From Oscillospiraceae bacterium (GTDB lineage Bacteria; Bacillota; Clostridia; Oscillospirales; Oscillospiraceae): a stretch of DNA of 9,660 nucleotides. How positions within the stretch are numbered: position 1 is the stretch's first letter; every line of letters begins with the position of its first letter. Location of the stretch: NCBI GenBank assembly GCA_024404735.1, contig JAKSPP010000054.1, forward strand, positions 1 through 9,660. The letters run 5' to 3'. Both the position numbers and the translations under genes were made by a program. The notes under the pieces were generated by a model. The model did not search any database, was not told the origin of the DNA, and saw only the letters and a program-made list of their open reading frames with translations. Positions 1-6,769 of the stretch are shown here, in pieces.

Positions 1-386
1 ATTCCATGTACAACACTCCCCCCTGCTACAGCATCTATATGCTCGGCAAGGTTCTCAAGTGGGTTGAGAAAAACGGCGGCATCGCAGGCATGGAGAAGAT
101 GAAGAAGGAGAGAGCAAACAAGCTCTATGATTTCATCGCCGAGTCCGGTCTTTACAAGGGCTGCGCAGAGAGAGAATCTGCCTCCGATATGAACGTCACC
201 TTCACTACAGGCGATAAGGACCTTGATGCAGCTTTCGCAAAGGAAGCAGGCAAGGTCGGTATACAGAACATCAAGGGTCACAGACTCGTCGGTGCTATGC
301 GTGCATCCATCTACAATGCACAGCCCATGGAGTCCGTTGACTTCCTCATCGACTTCATGAAGAAGTTCGAGGCAGACAACAAGTAA
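1..386 (+). CDS. serC: Phosphoserine aminotransferase, C-terminal part (gene runs off the left edge)
   Basis: This is the last ~127 codons of a PLP-dependent phosphoserine aminotransferase, which converts 3-phosphohydroxypyruvate and glutamate to phosphoserine in cytoplasmic serine synthesis. The reading frame is open from the first bases (the codon at 3-5 is Ser), so the ATG at base 6 is internal. The visible part has the family pattern MYNTPPCYSIYM near the start, then MNVTF in the middle, and the signature GHRLVGAMRASIYNA near the C-terminus. In the family, the arginine of MRAS binds the substrate carboxylate. The PLP lysine lies upstream and is not visible. The stop is TAA at 384-386. Only 44 bases separate it from iorA and no terminator hairpin is seen there, so cotranscription with iorAB is likely. 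The usual partner serA is not downstream. Family assignment is firm; specificity follows from the family. Confidence 0.93.
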   Translation, partial: SMYNTPPCYSIYMLGKVLKWVEKNGGIAGMEKMKKERANKLYDFIAESGLYKGCAERESASDMNVTFTTGDKDLDAAFAKEAGKVGIQNIKGHRLVGAMRASIYNAQPMESVDFLIDFMKKFEADNK

Positions 387-430
387 TCTTCACTGTTCCT
401 AAAAACTAAAGTAATCGAAGGGAAGGAAAA

Positions 431-2158
431 ATGAAAGAACTCTATCTCGGAAATGACGCCGTTGCGAGAGGTCTCTGGGAAGCAGGCTGCGCCTTTGTTT
501 CCTCTTATCCCGGAACACCCTCAACGGAAATAACAGAGTCTGTTGCCCTTTACCCCGAAGTTTATGCCGAGTGGGCCCCCAATGAAAAGGTCGCAATGGA
601 ATCTGCCTTCGGCGCCGCACTCAGCGGTGTCCGCAGCTTCTGCGGAATGAAGCATGTTGGTCTCAATGTTGCAGCAGACCCTCTTTTCACAATATCCTAC
701 ACGGGAATAAATGCCGGAATGGTTATTGCCGTTGCAGATGACCCCGGTATGCATTCCAGCCAGAATGAACAGGATTCCCGCCATTATGCAAAGGCAGCTA
801 AGCTTCCTATGCTTGAGCCCTCCGATTCTGCAGAGGCAAAGGATTTTGCCAAGCTTGCATATGAGCTTTCCGAGGAGTTTGATACTCCCGTTATGCTCCG
901 TATGTGTACCCGTGTTTCTCACTCAAGAAGCCTTATTGAGCTCTGTGAGCGCAGCGAGAAGGCACCCAGAACCTATGAGAAGACTCCCTCCAAGTACATA
1001 ATGATGCCCGCAAACGCAAAGCGCCGTCACCCCTTTGTTGAGGAGCGTACCTTAAAGCTTGCCGACTGGGCAGAAAAGGCAGAAATCAACAGAGTTGACG
1101 AGGGCAGGGAAGCCACACGCGGAATTATCTGCAATGGAACCTGCTATCAGTATGTTAAGGAAGCCATCGGAGATAAATATCCCGTTCTCAAGCTCGGTAT
1201 GATTAATCCTCTGCCCGAGAAGCTTATCAGGAGCTTTTCAGAGAAGGTAAACGAGCTCATTATCATAGAGGAGCTTGACCCCTTTATTGAGGAGTATGTA
1301 AAGAGTCTCGGTATTCCCTGCAAGGGCAAGGAGCTTTTCGGACTTCTTGGTGAGTTCTCTTCCAATATGGTTGCCGAAAAGCTCGGTGAGAAGCTTCCCG
1401 AGTGCGTTGCATACGATGACGCAATTCCCGGACGTCCTCCCGTAATGTGCTCCGGCTGCCCCCACAGAGGCATTTACTATGTTCTCAAGAAGCTGGGTCT
1501 CCATGTTCTCGGTGACATCGGCTGCTACACTCTCGGTGCCGCCCAGCCCCTTAATGCTCTTGATACCACCATTTGCATGGGCGCATCCGTTTCCGGTCTC
1601 CACGGCTTTAATAAGGCAGGCGGAAGCCGTGACGGAAAGAAGGCCGTCGGCGTAATCGGCGACTCCACCTTTATGCATTCCGGCATTACAGGCCTTGTAA
1701 ATATTGCATATAACGAGTCCGACTCCACCGTAATCATTCTCGATAACTCCATTACCGGTATGACAGGTCATCAGCAGAACCCCACAACAGGCTTCAATCT
1801 TAAGGGTGATCCCTGCACAAAGATTGACCTTGAGGCTCTGTGCAGAGCTGTAGGCATTAAGAGAGTACGGGTTGTTGACCCCTATGACCTCAAGCAGTGC
1901 GAAGAGGCTGTTAAGGAAGAAATCGACATCCCCGAGCCTTCTGTAATTATTTCCAGAAGACCCTGCGCTCTTCTTAAGTATGTAAAACATCCCGGCCCCA
2001 TTTCCATCGATAAGGATAAGTGCGTAGGCTGCAAGGCCTGCATGAAGATTGGCTGCCCCTCAATCAGTCTGGTTGACGGCAAGGCAGAGATAGACAGAAG
2101 CCAGTGCGTAGGCTGCGGTGTCTGCAAGGCTCTGTGCAAAAAAGACGCAATAGGCTAA
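431..2158 (+). CDS. iorA: Indolepyruvate:ferredoxin oxidoreductase, alpha subunit
   Basis: This is the large subunit of the thiamine-diphosphate enzyme that oxidatively decarboxylates indolepyruvate and other aryl pyruvates to acyl-CoA while reducing ferredoxin, in the cytoplasm of anaerobes. The protein is 575 residues, close to the usual IorA length. The N-terminal pyruvate-oxidoreductase domain contains SYPGTPSTEI (25-34). The TPP domain contains MCSGCPHRG (339-347), GDIGCYTLG (361-369) and a GDST (410-413) to DNS (438-440) cofactor motif. The C-terminus holds two [4Fe-4S] sites: C531, C534, C537, C542 and C559, C562, C565, C569. The second site ends in Cys-Lys rather than Cys-Pro. The start ATG follows a GGAAGGA site with a short spacer, and GAAGGG a few bases earlier gives a better one. 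It is followed after 14 bases by iorB, its obligate partner. The aryl-pyruvate substrate range is inferred from the family. Confidence 0.95.
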   Translation: MKELYLGNDAVARGLWEAGCAFVSSYPGTPSTEITESVALYPEVYAEWAPNEKVAMESAFGAALSGVRSFCGMKHVGLNVAADPLFTISYTGINAGMVIAVADDPGMHSSQNEQDSRHYAKAAKLPMLEPSDSAEAKDFAKLAYELSEEFDTPVMLRMCTRVSHSRSLIELCERSEKAPRTYEKTPSKYIMMPANAKRRHPFVEERTLKLADWAEKAEINRVDEGREATRGIICNGTCYQYVKEAIGDKYPVLKLGMINPLPEKLIRSFSEKVNELIIIEELDPFIEEYVKSLGIPCKGKELFGLLGEFSSNMVAEKLGEKLPECVAYDDAIPGRPPVMCSGCPHRGIYYVLKKLGLHVLGDIGCYTLGAAQPLNALDTTICMGASVSGLHGFNKAGGSRDGKKAVGVIGDSTFMHSGITGLVNIAYNESDSTVIILDNSITGMTGHQQNPTTGFNLKGDPCTKIDLEALCRAVGIKRVRVVDPYDLKQCEEAVKEEIDIPEPSVIISRRPCALLKYVKHPGPISIDKDKCVGCKACMKIGCPSISLVDGKAEIDRSQCVGCGVCKALCKKDAIG

Positions 2159-2165
2159 GGAGGAG
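2157..2165 (+). promoter_or_regulatory. Strong ribosome binding site that sets the iorB start
   Basis: AAGGAGGAG begins inside the iorA stop codon (TAA, 2156-2158) and lies 7 bases before the ATG at 2173. This near-perfect Shine-Dalgarno sequence decides against the upstream in-frame ATG at 2104, which is buried inside the iorA ferredoxin domain and would add 23 arginine-rich residues not found in the family. Confidence 0.85.
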
Positions 2166-2172
2166 TAATACT

Positions 2173-2745
2173 ATGGACAGCAAGAGCATTCTTATTGCCG
2201 GCGTAGGCGGCCAGGGAACCCTGCTTGCCTCAAAGCTCCTGGGCCGTCTTCTTCCCGACCTCGGATATGATGTAAAGGTCAGTGAGGTTCACGGAATGAG
2301 CCAGCGCGGCGGCAGCGTTGTTACCTATGTTCGCTGCGGAGAAAAGGTTTATTCTCCCATTATCGATAAGGGCGGTGCCGATATAATCCTCGCATTCGAG
2401 CCTCTTGAGGCTGCACGCTGGTTTGAATATCTCAAGCCCGGCGGAACCATCGTTCTCAACACAGCACGTACTATGCCCATGAGCGTACTTACCGGTCAGG
2501 AGGAGTATCCCGAGGGCGTTACCGAGAAGCTTGCTTCTCTCGGTGCAAAGGTTGATGCACTTGATGCACTGAAGGCAGCTGAGGAGGCCGGTTCCTCCAA
2601 GGCAGTTAATATCGTACTTCTGGGGCTTCTTTCCAGAAGCTTTGATATTGCCGAAGAAAAGTGGCTGGAGGCTATCGAAAGTCTCGTTCCGCCAAAGTTC
2701 CTTGAAATGAACAAGAAGGCCTTCTCCATCGGAAGAAACGCCTGA
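2173..2745 (+). CDS. iorB: Indolepyruvate:ferredoxin oxidoreductase, beta subunit
   Basis: This is the small (gamma-domain type) subunit of the aryl-pyruvate:ferredoxin oxidoreductase, working with IorA in the cytoplasm. The protein is 190 residues, the normal IorB length. It opens with a nucleotide/CoA-binding type loop, GVGGQGTLLASKLLG (residues 10-24), followed by the family hallmark EVHGMSQRGGSV. Further on is an AFEPLEAARW segment typical of this domain family. The start at 2173 is chosen because the AAGGAGGAG site lies just upstream and the homologous domain begins a few residues in. It is 14 bases downstream of iorA, so the two are surely cotranscribed, and it is followed by a strong intrinsic terminator. 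Unlike many clostridial iorAB loci, no phenylacetate-CoA ligase gene follows. Confidence 0.94.
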   Translation: MDSKSILIAGVGGQGTLLASKLLGRLLPDLGYDVKVSEVHGMSQRGGSVVTYVRCGEKVYSPIIDKGGADIILAFEPLEAARWFEYLKPGGTIVLNTARTMPMSVLTGQEEYPEGVTEKLASLGAKVDALDALKAAEEAGSSKAVNIVLLGLLSRSFDIAEEKWLEAIESLVPPKFLEMNKKAFSIGRNA

Positions 2746-2758
2746 GAGGCAAAATAAT

Positions 2759-2797
2759 AAAAGCGCAAGTGAGATAAAGTGCTCACTTGCGCTTTTT
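2759..2797. terminator. Bidirectional intrinsic terminator between iorB and the alcohol dehydrogenase
   Basis: A perfect 15-bp stem (2759-2773 pairs with 2782-2796; core AAGCGCAAGTGAG) surrounds an 8-base loop. It is followed by Ts on the + strand (2793-2797, then GTTTATTTATT) and by TTTTATTATTTT on the - strand. It sits between two convergent genes (iorB stop 2745, alcohol dehydrogenase stop 2807) and can end both transcripts. Confidence 0.9.
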
Positions 2798-2806
2798 GTT
2801 TATTTA

Positions 2807-3994
2807 TTATCGGTTATTATAGGCCATTTTGTATATTTCAAGTATATCCTCGTAGGAAAGCTCTTTGTATCCGATTAATTTCCTTGTCTTTCCTCTTGAA
2901 CAGTCATATGCAAGCTTCTCCAGAGAATCCTCGCGGACGCCGAGTGCCCTTAAATCCGTAGGCATTCCGATGGAGGCATAGAATTTTTCCTGCCTGTTTA
3001 TTGCTTCCTCGATAGTTTTTTCGGGATGCTCAAAGTCAATATCGATATTCCAGACGTTGCGGGCATACTGCAGCCATCTGTTAATATTGGCGGAATAAAC
3101 ATATCTTGCCCAGCTGCACCAGAGTGCCGCCAGACCTGCTCCGTGGGCAACCTCCGGATACATTCCGGAAACCTCGTGCTCAAGCTGATGGACAACCAGC
3201 TGGAATTCCCTTCCGCACTGAGTCAGACCGTTATGGGCCAGGGATGATGCCCACATCATATTTGCCCTTGCCTCATAATTGCGGGGATTTTCAAGGCAGT
3301 CGATACCGGCCCTTGTTACGGATTTTATAACAGCCTCGGCAATTGCGTCCGTAAGATATGTATCATCACCCGGACAGAAATATCTTTCAATGGTATGCAT
3401 TGCAATATCAACTATTCCGCAGGCGGTCTGATACGGGCTGACAGTGAATGTGAGCTCCGGATTTTCAATTGCGAAGTTCAGTCTGTTATTGGAGCAGCCG
3501 TAGCCTCTTTTTTCTCCTGTTTCGGCATTGCTTATAACGCAGGAGTTGGACATCTCCGAGCCTGCGGCGGAAAGGGTCAGTATTGCGCCCTTGTTAAGAG
3601 TACGGCGCGGGGTGCATTTTCCAAGAGAAAAATCCCAGACATCAGTCTCGGGGTTAGCGGCGCCGTTGGCGATATCCTTTGAAGAATCGATTACAGAGCC
3701 TCCTCCGACTGCCAGAACAAAATCGACATTTTCCTCAAGGCATAATTCAATGCCTTTTCTGACAAGACTAAGCTGTGGATTGGCACAAACACCGCCAAGC
3801 TCAACATATTCTATATTTTCGTCCTCAAGACTCTTTTTTACGCAATCGAGCAGGCCGCTTTCCTTAACGGAATTCTGTCCGTAATGAATAAGAACCTTAT
3901 TTGGATGATATTCCGCAATGATTTTGCCGACCTTTTTCTCTTCACCTCTGCCGAAGTATACCTTTGTCGGAGTTTCGTAGATAAAATTATTCAT
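2807..3994 (-). CDS. Iron-containing alcohol dehydrogenase, butanol-dehydrogenase type
   Basis: This is a group III metal-dependent alcohol dehydrogenase, expected to reduce aldehydes to alcohols (or the reverse) with NAD(P)H in the cytoplasm. It has 395 residues, the normal length. The dinucleotide-binding motif GGGSVIDSSKDIA is at residues 97-109. Likely metal ligands are D196 and H200 (DIAMH), H269 and H284, with H273 near the active site. The stretch from H269 to H284 is 15 residues rather than the 14 of FucO or YqhD, so there is one extra residue (MYPEVAHG). The family signature HGAGLAALW follows. The ATG overlaps the end of the small cysteine-rich gene by 8 bases (ATGAATAA). The only ribosome site is a weak AAAGG 11 bases upstream, which suggests translational coupling. 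It is therefore the last gene of the feo operon. The substrate is unknown. Confidence 0.92.
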   Translation of the reverse strand: MNNFIYETPTKVYFGRGEEKKVGKIIAEYHPNKVLIHYGQNSVKESGLLDCVKKSLEDENIEYVELGGVCANPQLSLVRKGIELCLEENVDFVLAVGGGSVIDSSKDIANGAANPETDVWDFSLGKCTPRRTLNKGAILTLSAAGSEMSNSCVISNAETGEKRGYGCSNNRLNFAIENPELTFTVSPYQTACGIVDIAMHTIERYFCPGDDTYLTDAIAEAVIKSVTRAGIDCLENPRNYEARANMMWASSLAHNGLTQCGREFQLVVHQLEHEVSGMYPEVAHGAGLAALWCSWARYVYSANINRWLQYARNVWNIDIDFEHPEKTIEEAINRQEKFYASIGMPTDLRALGVREDSLEKLAYDCSRGKTRKLIGYKELSYEDILEIYKMAYNNR

Positions 3995-4169
3995 TATTAT
4001 TTCTGCCTTTCGCCAATACTTGTTTTTTTGCCGTGCAGCCCGGGCAGGAGCCGCTGCATCCTGCGCAGGCGGTATAGCTTCTGCCCGATTTTTTATCCCT
4101 TATATATTTAATCAGCATCAGAAGGGTATACAGCGTCAGCAGCACTGCAATGATTATTGTGGGAATCAC
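3987..4169 (-). CDS. FeoB-associated cysteine-rich membrane protein, GTG start
   Basis: A 60-residue protein resembling the small FeoB-associated Cys-rich membrane family found downstream of feoB in Firmicutes, thought to help Fe(II) uptake. Residues about 3-20 form one hydrophobic membrane segment. A basic stretch (KYIRDKKSGR) follows, then a metal-binding-like cluster CAGCSGSCPGC with C35, C38, C42 and C45. The start is a GTG at 4169-4167 that overlaps the feoB stop as GTGA. A strong AGGAGGG (4184-4178) lies 8 bases upstream, inside the last feoB codons. The frame stays open to an ATG at 4253, but that start would run 28 codons into feoB and lacks the family's architecture. The stop overlaps the alcohol dehydrogenase start by 8 bases. 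The function comes from family and position only. Confidence 0.87.
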   Translation of the reverse strand: MIPTIIIAVLLTLYTLLMLIKYIRDKKSGRSYTACAGCSGSCPGCTAKKQVLAKGRNNNE

Positions 4170-6511
4170 AGGAAGAGCCCTCCTATAAAAGCTGCAATAA
4201 GTGAGCACAGCCAGGCAATAAGACATTGTCCGACAACCATAATTACAGCCCATTTTGTGCCGAGCTCACGCTTAACGGCGGCAATGGCTGCGGCGCAGGG
4301 TGTGTACAGAAGGCTGAAAACCAGAAGGGAAAGTCCGGCGGCAGGGGAGAAAAAGCTCGTAATGGCTGCGCCTCCCAGAAGAACCTCCATAGTTGCCATA
4401 ACGCTTTCCTTTGCAACAAAGCCCGTAATAAGGGCTGTTGCAATGCGCCAGTCTGCAAAGCCGTGAAGAGAGAAAAGAGGGGCTATTAATCCCGCAAGCA
4501 TTGCAAGTATGCTGTCACCGGAGTCTTCAACCATATGGAAGCGGAGATTGTAGGTCTGCAGGAACCATACCACAATCGTCGCAAAGAAGATAACGGTGAA
4601 GGCTCTCTGAAGGAAGTCCTTTGCCTTATCCCAGAGAAGAAGGGCAACGTTCTTCGCTCCCGGCAGTCTGTAATTGGGAAGCTCCATTACAAAGGGAACG
4701 GCCTCGCCCTTAAAGGCGGTGGATTTCATAACAAGCGCCGTAATGATGCCCACAATGATTCCGATGAAATAGAGAAGAATCATTACAAGGGCGGCGTGAT
4801 TGGGGAAGAAAGCCGCAGAGAAAAATCCGTACACAGGAAGCTTTGCCGAGCAGCTCATAAAGGGTGTCAGCAGAATGGTCATCTTTCTGTCCCTCTCGGA
4901 GGAGAGAGTTCTGCTGGACATAACGGCGGGAACGGTACATCCGAAGCCAATCAGAAGGGGAACTATGCTTCTTCCGGAAAGACCGAGTCTTCTGAGAAGC
5001 TTGTCCATAATGAATGCAACCCTGGCCATATATCCGCTGTCCTCCAGAAGTGAGAGAAAGAAGAACAGGACGATAATAACGGGAATAAAGCTCAGAACAC
5101 TTCCCACGCCTGCGAAAATTCCGTCTACAATGAGAGAATGCAGACCGGGACCGACATTTGCGGTGGTAAGGGCAGAGTCAACAAGCTCTGTCAGCCTGTC
5201 TATTCCCGAGGCGAGAAGGTCCTGAAGGAATGCACCCACAAGGCCGAAGGTAAGCCAGAATACAAGGGCCATTATTCCGATAAATGCGGGAATACCCGTG
5301 TATTTCCCTGTAAGAAAAGCATCAATTTTTGCCGAGCGTATGCGTTCCTTGCTTTCGTGGGGCTTAATTACCGATTCTTCCGCAACACGTTTAATGAAAC
5401 CGAAGCGCATATCTGCGATGGCAGAGGCCCTGTCAAGTCCGCTCTCCTCTTCAATCTGCAGGCAGATGTGCTCAAGCATTTCCTTTTCGTTCTGTGTCAG
5501 ATTGAGCGATTCCATAAGAGGCTCGTCACCCTCAATGAGCTTTGATGCGGCAAAGCGGACGGGAGTATTTTCGGCACTGGCGTGGTCCTCTATAAGATGC
5601 ATAATTGCGTGGAGTGACCTGTGAATGGGGTAGTCCTTTCCGTCGGGGGCGCAATAATCCTCTCTTTCAGGGCCTTCTCTGTATTTTGCAACATGGATAA
5701 GGTGGTCTGTAAGCTCTCCTATACCCTCATTTTTGGCCGCAGAAATGGGGATAACGGGAACCCCCAGCAGAGCCTCCATCTCGTTGATTTTAACAGAGCC
5801 CCCGTTTGCGGTAAGCTCATCCATCATATTAAGGGCAATGACCATAGGGAAGCCGAGCTCCAGAAGCTGCATGGTGAGGTACAGATTGCGCTCGATATTG
5901 GTTGCATCAAGGATGTTGATGATTGCGTGGGGCTTTTCCGTCAGAATAAACTGTCTCGTGACGATTTCCTCGCTGGAGAAGGGGGAGAGAGAATATATTC
6001 CGGGAAGGTCTGTAATAACTGTGTTGGGATATCCCTTGATTTCGCCGTCCTTACGGTCAACGGTGACGCCGGGGAAGTTTCCGACGTGCTGGTTTGAACC
6101 TGTAAGAGCGTTGAACAGGGTGGTTTTTCCGCAGTTCTGGTTTCCCACGAGGGCAAAGGTCAGCTTTTCGCCATCGGGAACGGGGTTGTTTTCTTCTTTT
6201 TTATTATGAAATTTTCCGCCTTCTCCGTAACCGGGGTGGGAAATATCCGATTTCTGGGTCTGTGTATTTTTATGGGGTATTGCATCGTAGCTTGCCCCTA
6301 TTTCAATCTGTTCTGCATCGGCTAGACGAAGGGTAAGCTCGTAGCCGTGTATGCGGATTTCCACGGGGTCACCCATGGGGGCATACTTTACAACGCTTAC
6401 CTCTGTGCCTTTAATAAGGCCCATATCCAGAAGATGTCTGCGCAGAGCACCGGTGCCGCCTACGGACAGTATAACAGCGGTCTTTCCGGGCTCAAGCTGT
6501 CTGAGTGTCAT
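4166..6511 (-). CDS. feoB: Ferrous iron transporter, FeoA-FeoB fusion
   Basis: This is a Fe(II) permease of the cytoplasmic membrane with a GTP-binding domain. It has 781 residues. Residues about 1-74 form a FeoA-like SH3 domain (GKTAVILSVGG, RRHLLDMGLIKGTEV). A charged, low-complexity linker covers about 75-115. The G domain follows, with G1 GNQNCGKT (123-130; the family usually has Pro where Gln125 stands), G2 around T150, G3 DLPG (168-171), G4 NMMD (228-231) and G5 SAA (257-259). The membrane part begins near 405 and holds the gate-type motifs GFGCTVPAVMSSR (522-534; usually GCNVPA), FMSCSAKLPVY (551-561) and YTPCAA (736-741). The ATG at 6511 is preceded by AAGGAGATACT. It is the first gene of an operon with the small Cys-rich protein and an iron-dependent alcohol dehydrogenase. 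Transport function is secure from the family; the fusion is seen directly. Confidence 0.95.
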   Translation of the reverse strand: MTLRQLEPGKTAVILSVGGTGALRRHLLDMGLIKGTEVSVVKYAPMGDPVEIRIHGYELTLRLADAEQIEIGASYDAIPHKNTQTQKSDISHPGYGEGGKFHNKKEENNPVPDGEKLTFALVGNQNCGKTTLFNALTGSNQHVGNFPGVTVDRKDGEIKGYPNTVITDLPGIYSLSPFSSEEIVTRQFILTEKPHAIINILDATNIERNLYLTMQLLELGFPMVIALNMMDELTANGGSVKINEMEALLGVPVIPISAAKNEGIGELTDHLIHVAKYREGPEREDYCAPDGKDYPIHRSLHAIMHLIEDHASAENTPVRFAASKLIEGDEPLMESLNLTQNEKEMLEHICLQIEEESGLDRASAIADMRFGFIKRVAEESVIKPHESKERIRSAKIDAFLTGKYTGIPAFIGIMALVFWLTFGLVGAFLQDLLASGIDRLTELVDSALTTANVGPGLHSLIVDGIFAGVGSVLSFIPVIIVLFFFLSLLEDSGYMARVAFIMDKLLRRLGLSGRSIVPLLIGFGCTVPAVMSSRTLSSERDRKMTILLTPFMSCSAKLPVYGFFSAAFFPNHAALVMILLYFIGIIVGIITALVMKSTAFKGEAVPFVMELPNYRLPGAKNVALLLWDKAKDFLQRAFTVIFFATIVVWFLQTYNLRFHMVEDSGDSILAMLAGLIAPLFSLHGFADWRIATALITGFVAKESVMATMEVLLGGAAITSFFSPAAGLSLLVFSLLYTPCAAAIAAVKRELGTKWAVIMVVGQCLIAWLCSLIAAFIGGLFL
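4178..4184 (-). promoter_or_regulatory. Ribosome binding site inside feoB for the small Cys-rich gene
   Basis: AGGAGGG on the - strand, 8 bases before GTG at 4169. It is made of the codons for the last Ile-Gly-Gly of FeoB and supports the GTG start and translational coupling. Confidence 0.8.
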
Positions 6512-6551
6512 AGTATCTCCTTCATAAGTCGGGTTACTGAAGCTGAGTTTT

Positions 6552-6567
6552 GTTAGCTTTGTCTAAC
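6552..6567. promoter_or_regulatory. Palindromic operator candidate for the feo operon (DtxR/IdeR-like)
   Basis: GTTAG-N6-CTAAC, an inverted repeat with 5-bp arms, is centred about 14 bases downstream of the predicted feo start site (~6573). TTAG...CTAA half sites resemble those bound by DtxR/IdeR-family iron repressors, and the position would block transcription. The repeat is seen directly; the regulator is inferred and its gene is not in the window. Confidence 0.5.
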
Positions 6568-6579
6568 TTGCCTGCGATG

Positions 6580-6608
6580 ATTATAGCAAGCATAAAATAG
6601 CTTGTCAA
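6580..6608 (-). promoter_or_regulatory. Perfect-consensus promoter of the feo operon
   Basis: On the - strand, TTGACA (6608-6603) and TATAAT (6585-6580) are separated by exactly 17 bases, and a TGC directly before TATAAT gives an extended -10. This is the ideal vegetative sigma factor promoter. The predicted start is near 6573, giving a leader of about 60 bases before the feoB ATG. Such a strong promoter usually needs a repressor, which fits the palindrome just downstream. Confidence 0.88.
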
Positions 6609-6659
6609 TTGAGTCAAAATACAATTGTCAAAAATTTTTTAAAAAATTTAAAAAAATAC
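6609..6659. promoter_or_regulatory. A/T-rich spacer between divergent promoters, possible shared UP element
   Basis: The 51 bases between the two -35 boxes are almost only A and T, with runs of A and T from 6630 to 6657. They also contain a second TTGTCAA (6625-6631), repeating the one in the feo -35 at a 23-base offset. Phased A/T tracts directly upstream of -35 boxes can contact the RNA polymerase alpha subunits. The composition is seen directly; the activity is inferred. Confidence 0.45.
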
Positions 6660-6688
6660 TTGATTTTTAAAGGACTAACTGATACAAT
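6660..6688 (+). promoter_or_regulatory. Promoter of rpsT
   Basis: TTGATT (6660-6665), a 17-base spacer, and TACAAT (6683-6688) preceded by TGA, an extended -10. The predicted start near 6695 leaves a leader of about 75 bases before rpsT. S20 is known to control its own translation in some bacteria, but I see no strong hairpin in this leader. Confidence 0.75.
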
Positions 6689-6769
6689 GTGCTTCCGTGA
6701 GTTGATATGTGTGCAAGCCGTATACTGCCCGATTAACCGCGCTATTTTACGAAGAAGGAGGATTTTCAA

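Noticed and set aside
410..413. GDST instead of GDG in the IorA thiamine motif as an unusual change (residue numbers of IorA)
   Set aside because: GDST is the normal form in IorA-type enzymes, so nothing is odd.
1238..1990. A 250-codon - strand open frame inside iorA
   Set aside because: It lies wholly antisense to a convincing IorA gene and shows no recognisable domain.
2104..2172. N-terminal extension of iorB by 23 codons
   Set aside because: It overlaps the iorA ferredoxin coding region, lacks family similarity, and the strong ribosome site points to 2173.
4535..5053. + strand open frames opposite feoB (also 5621-6097, 5733-6209)
   Set aside because: They are shadows of the transporter gene with low-complexity, non-family products and no independent signals.
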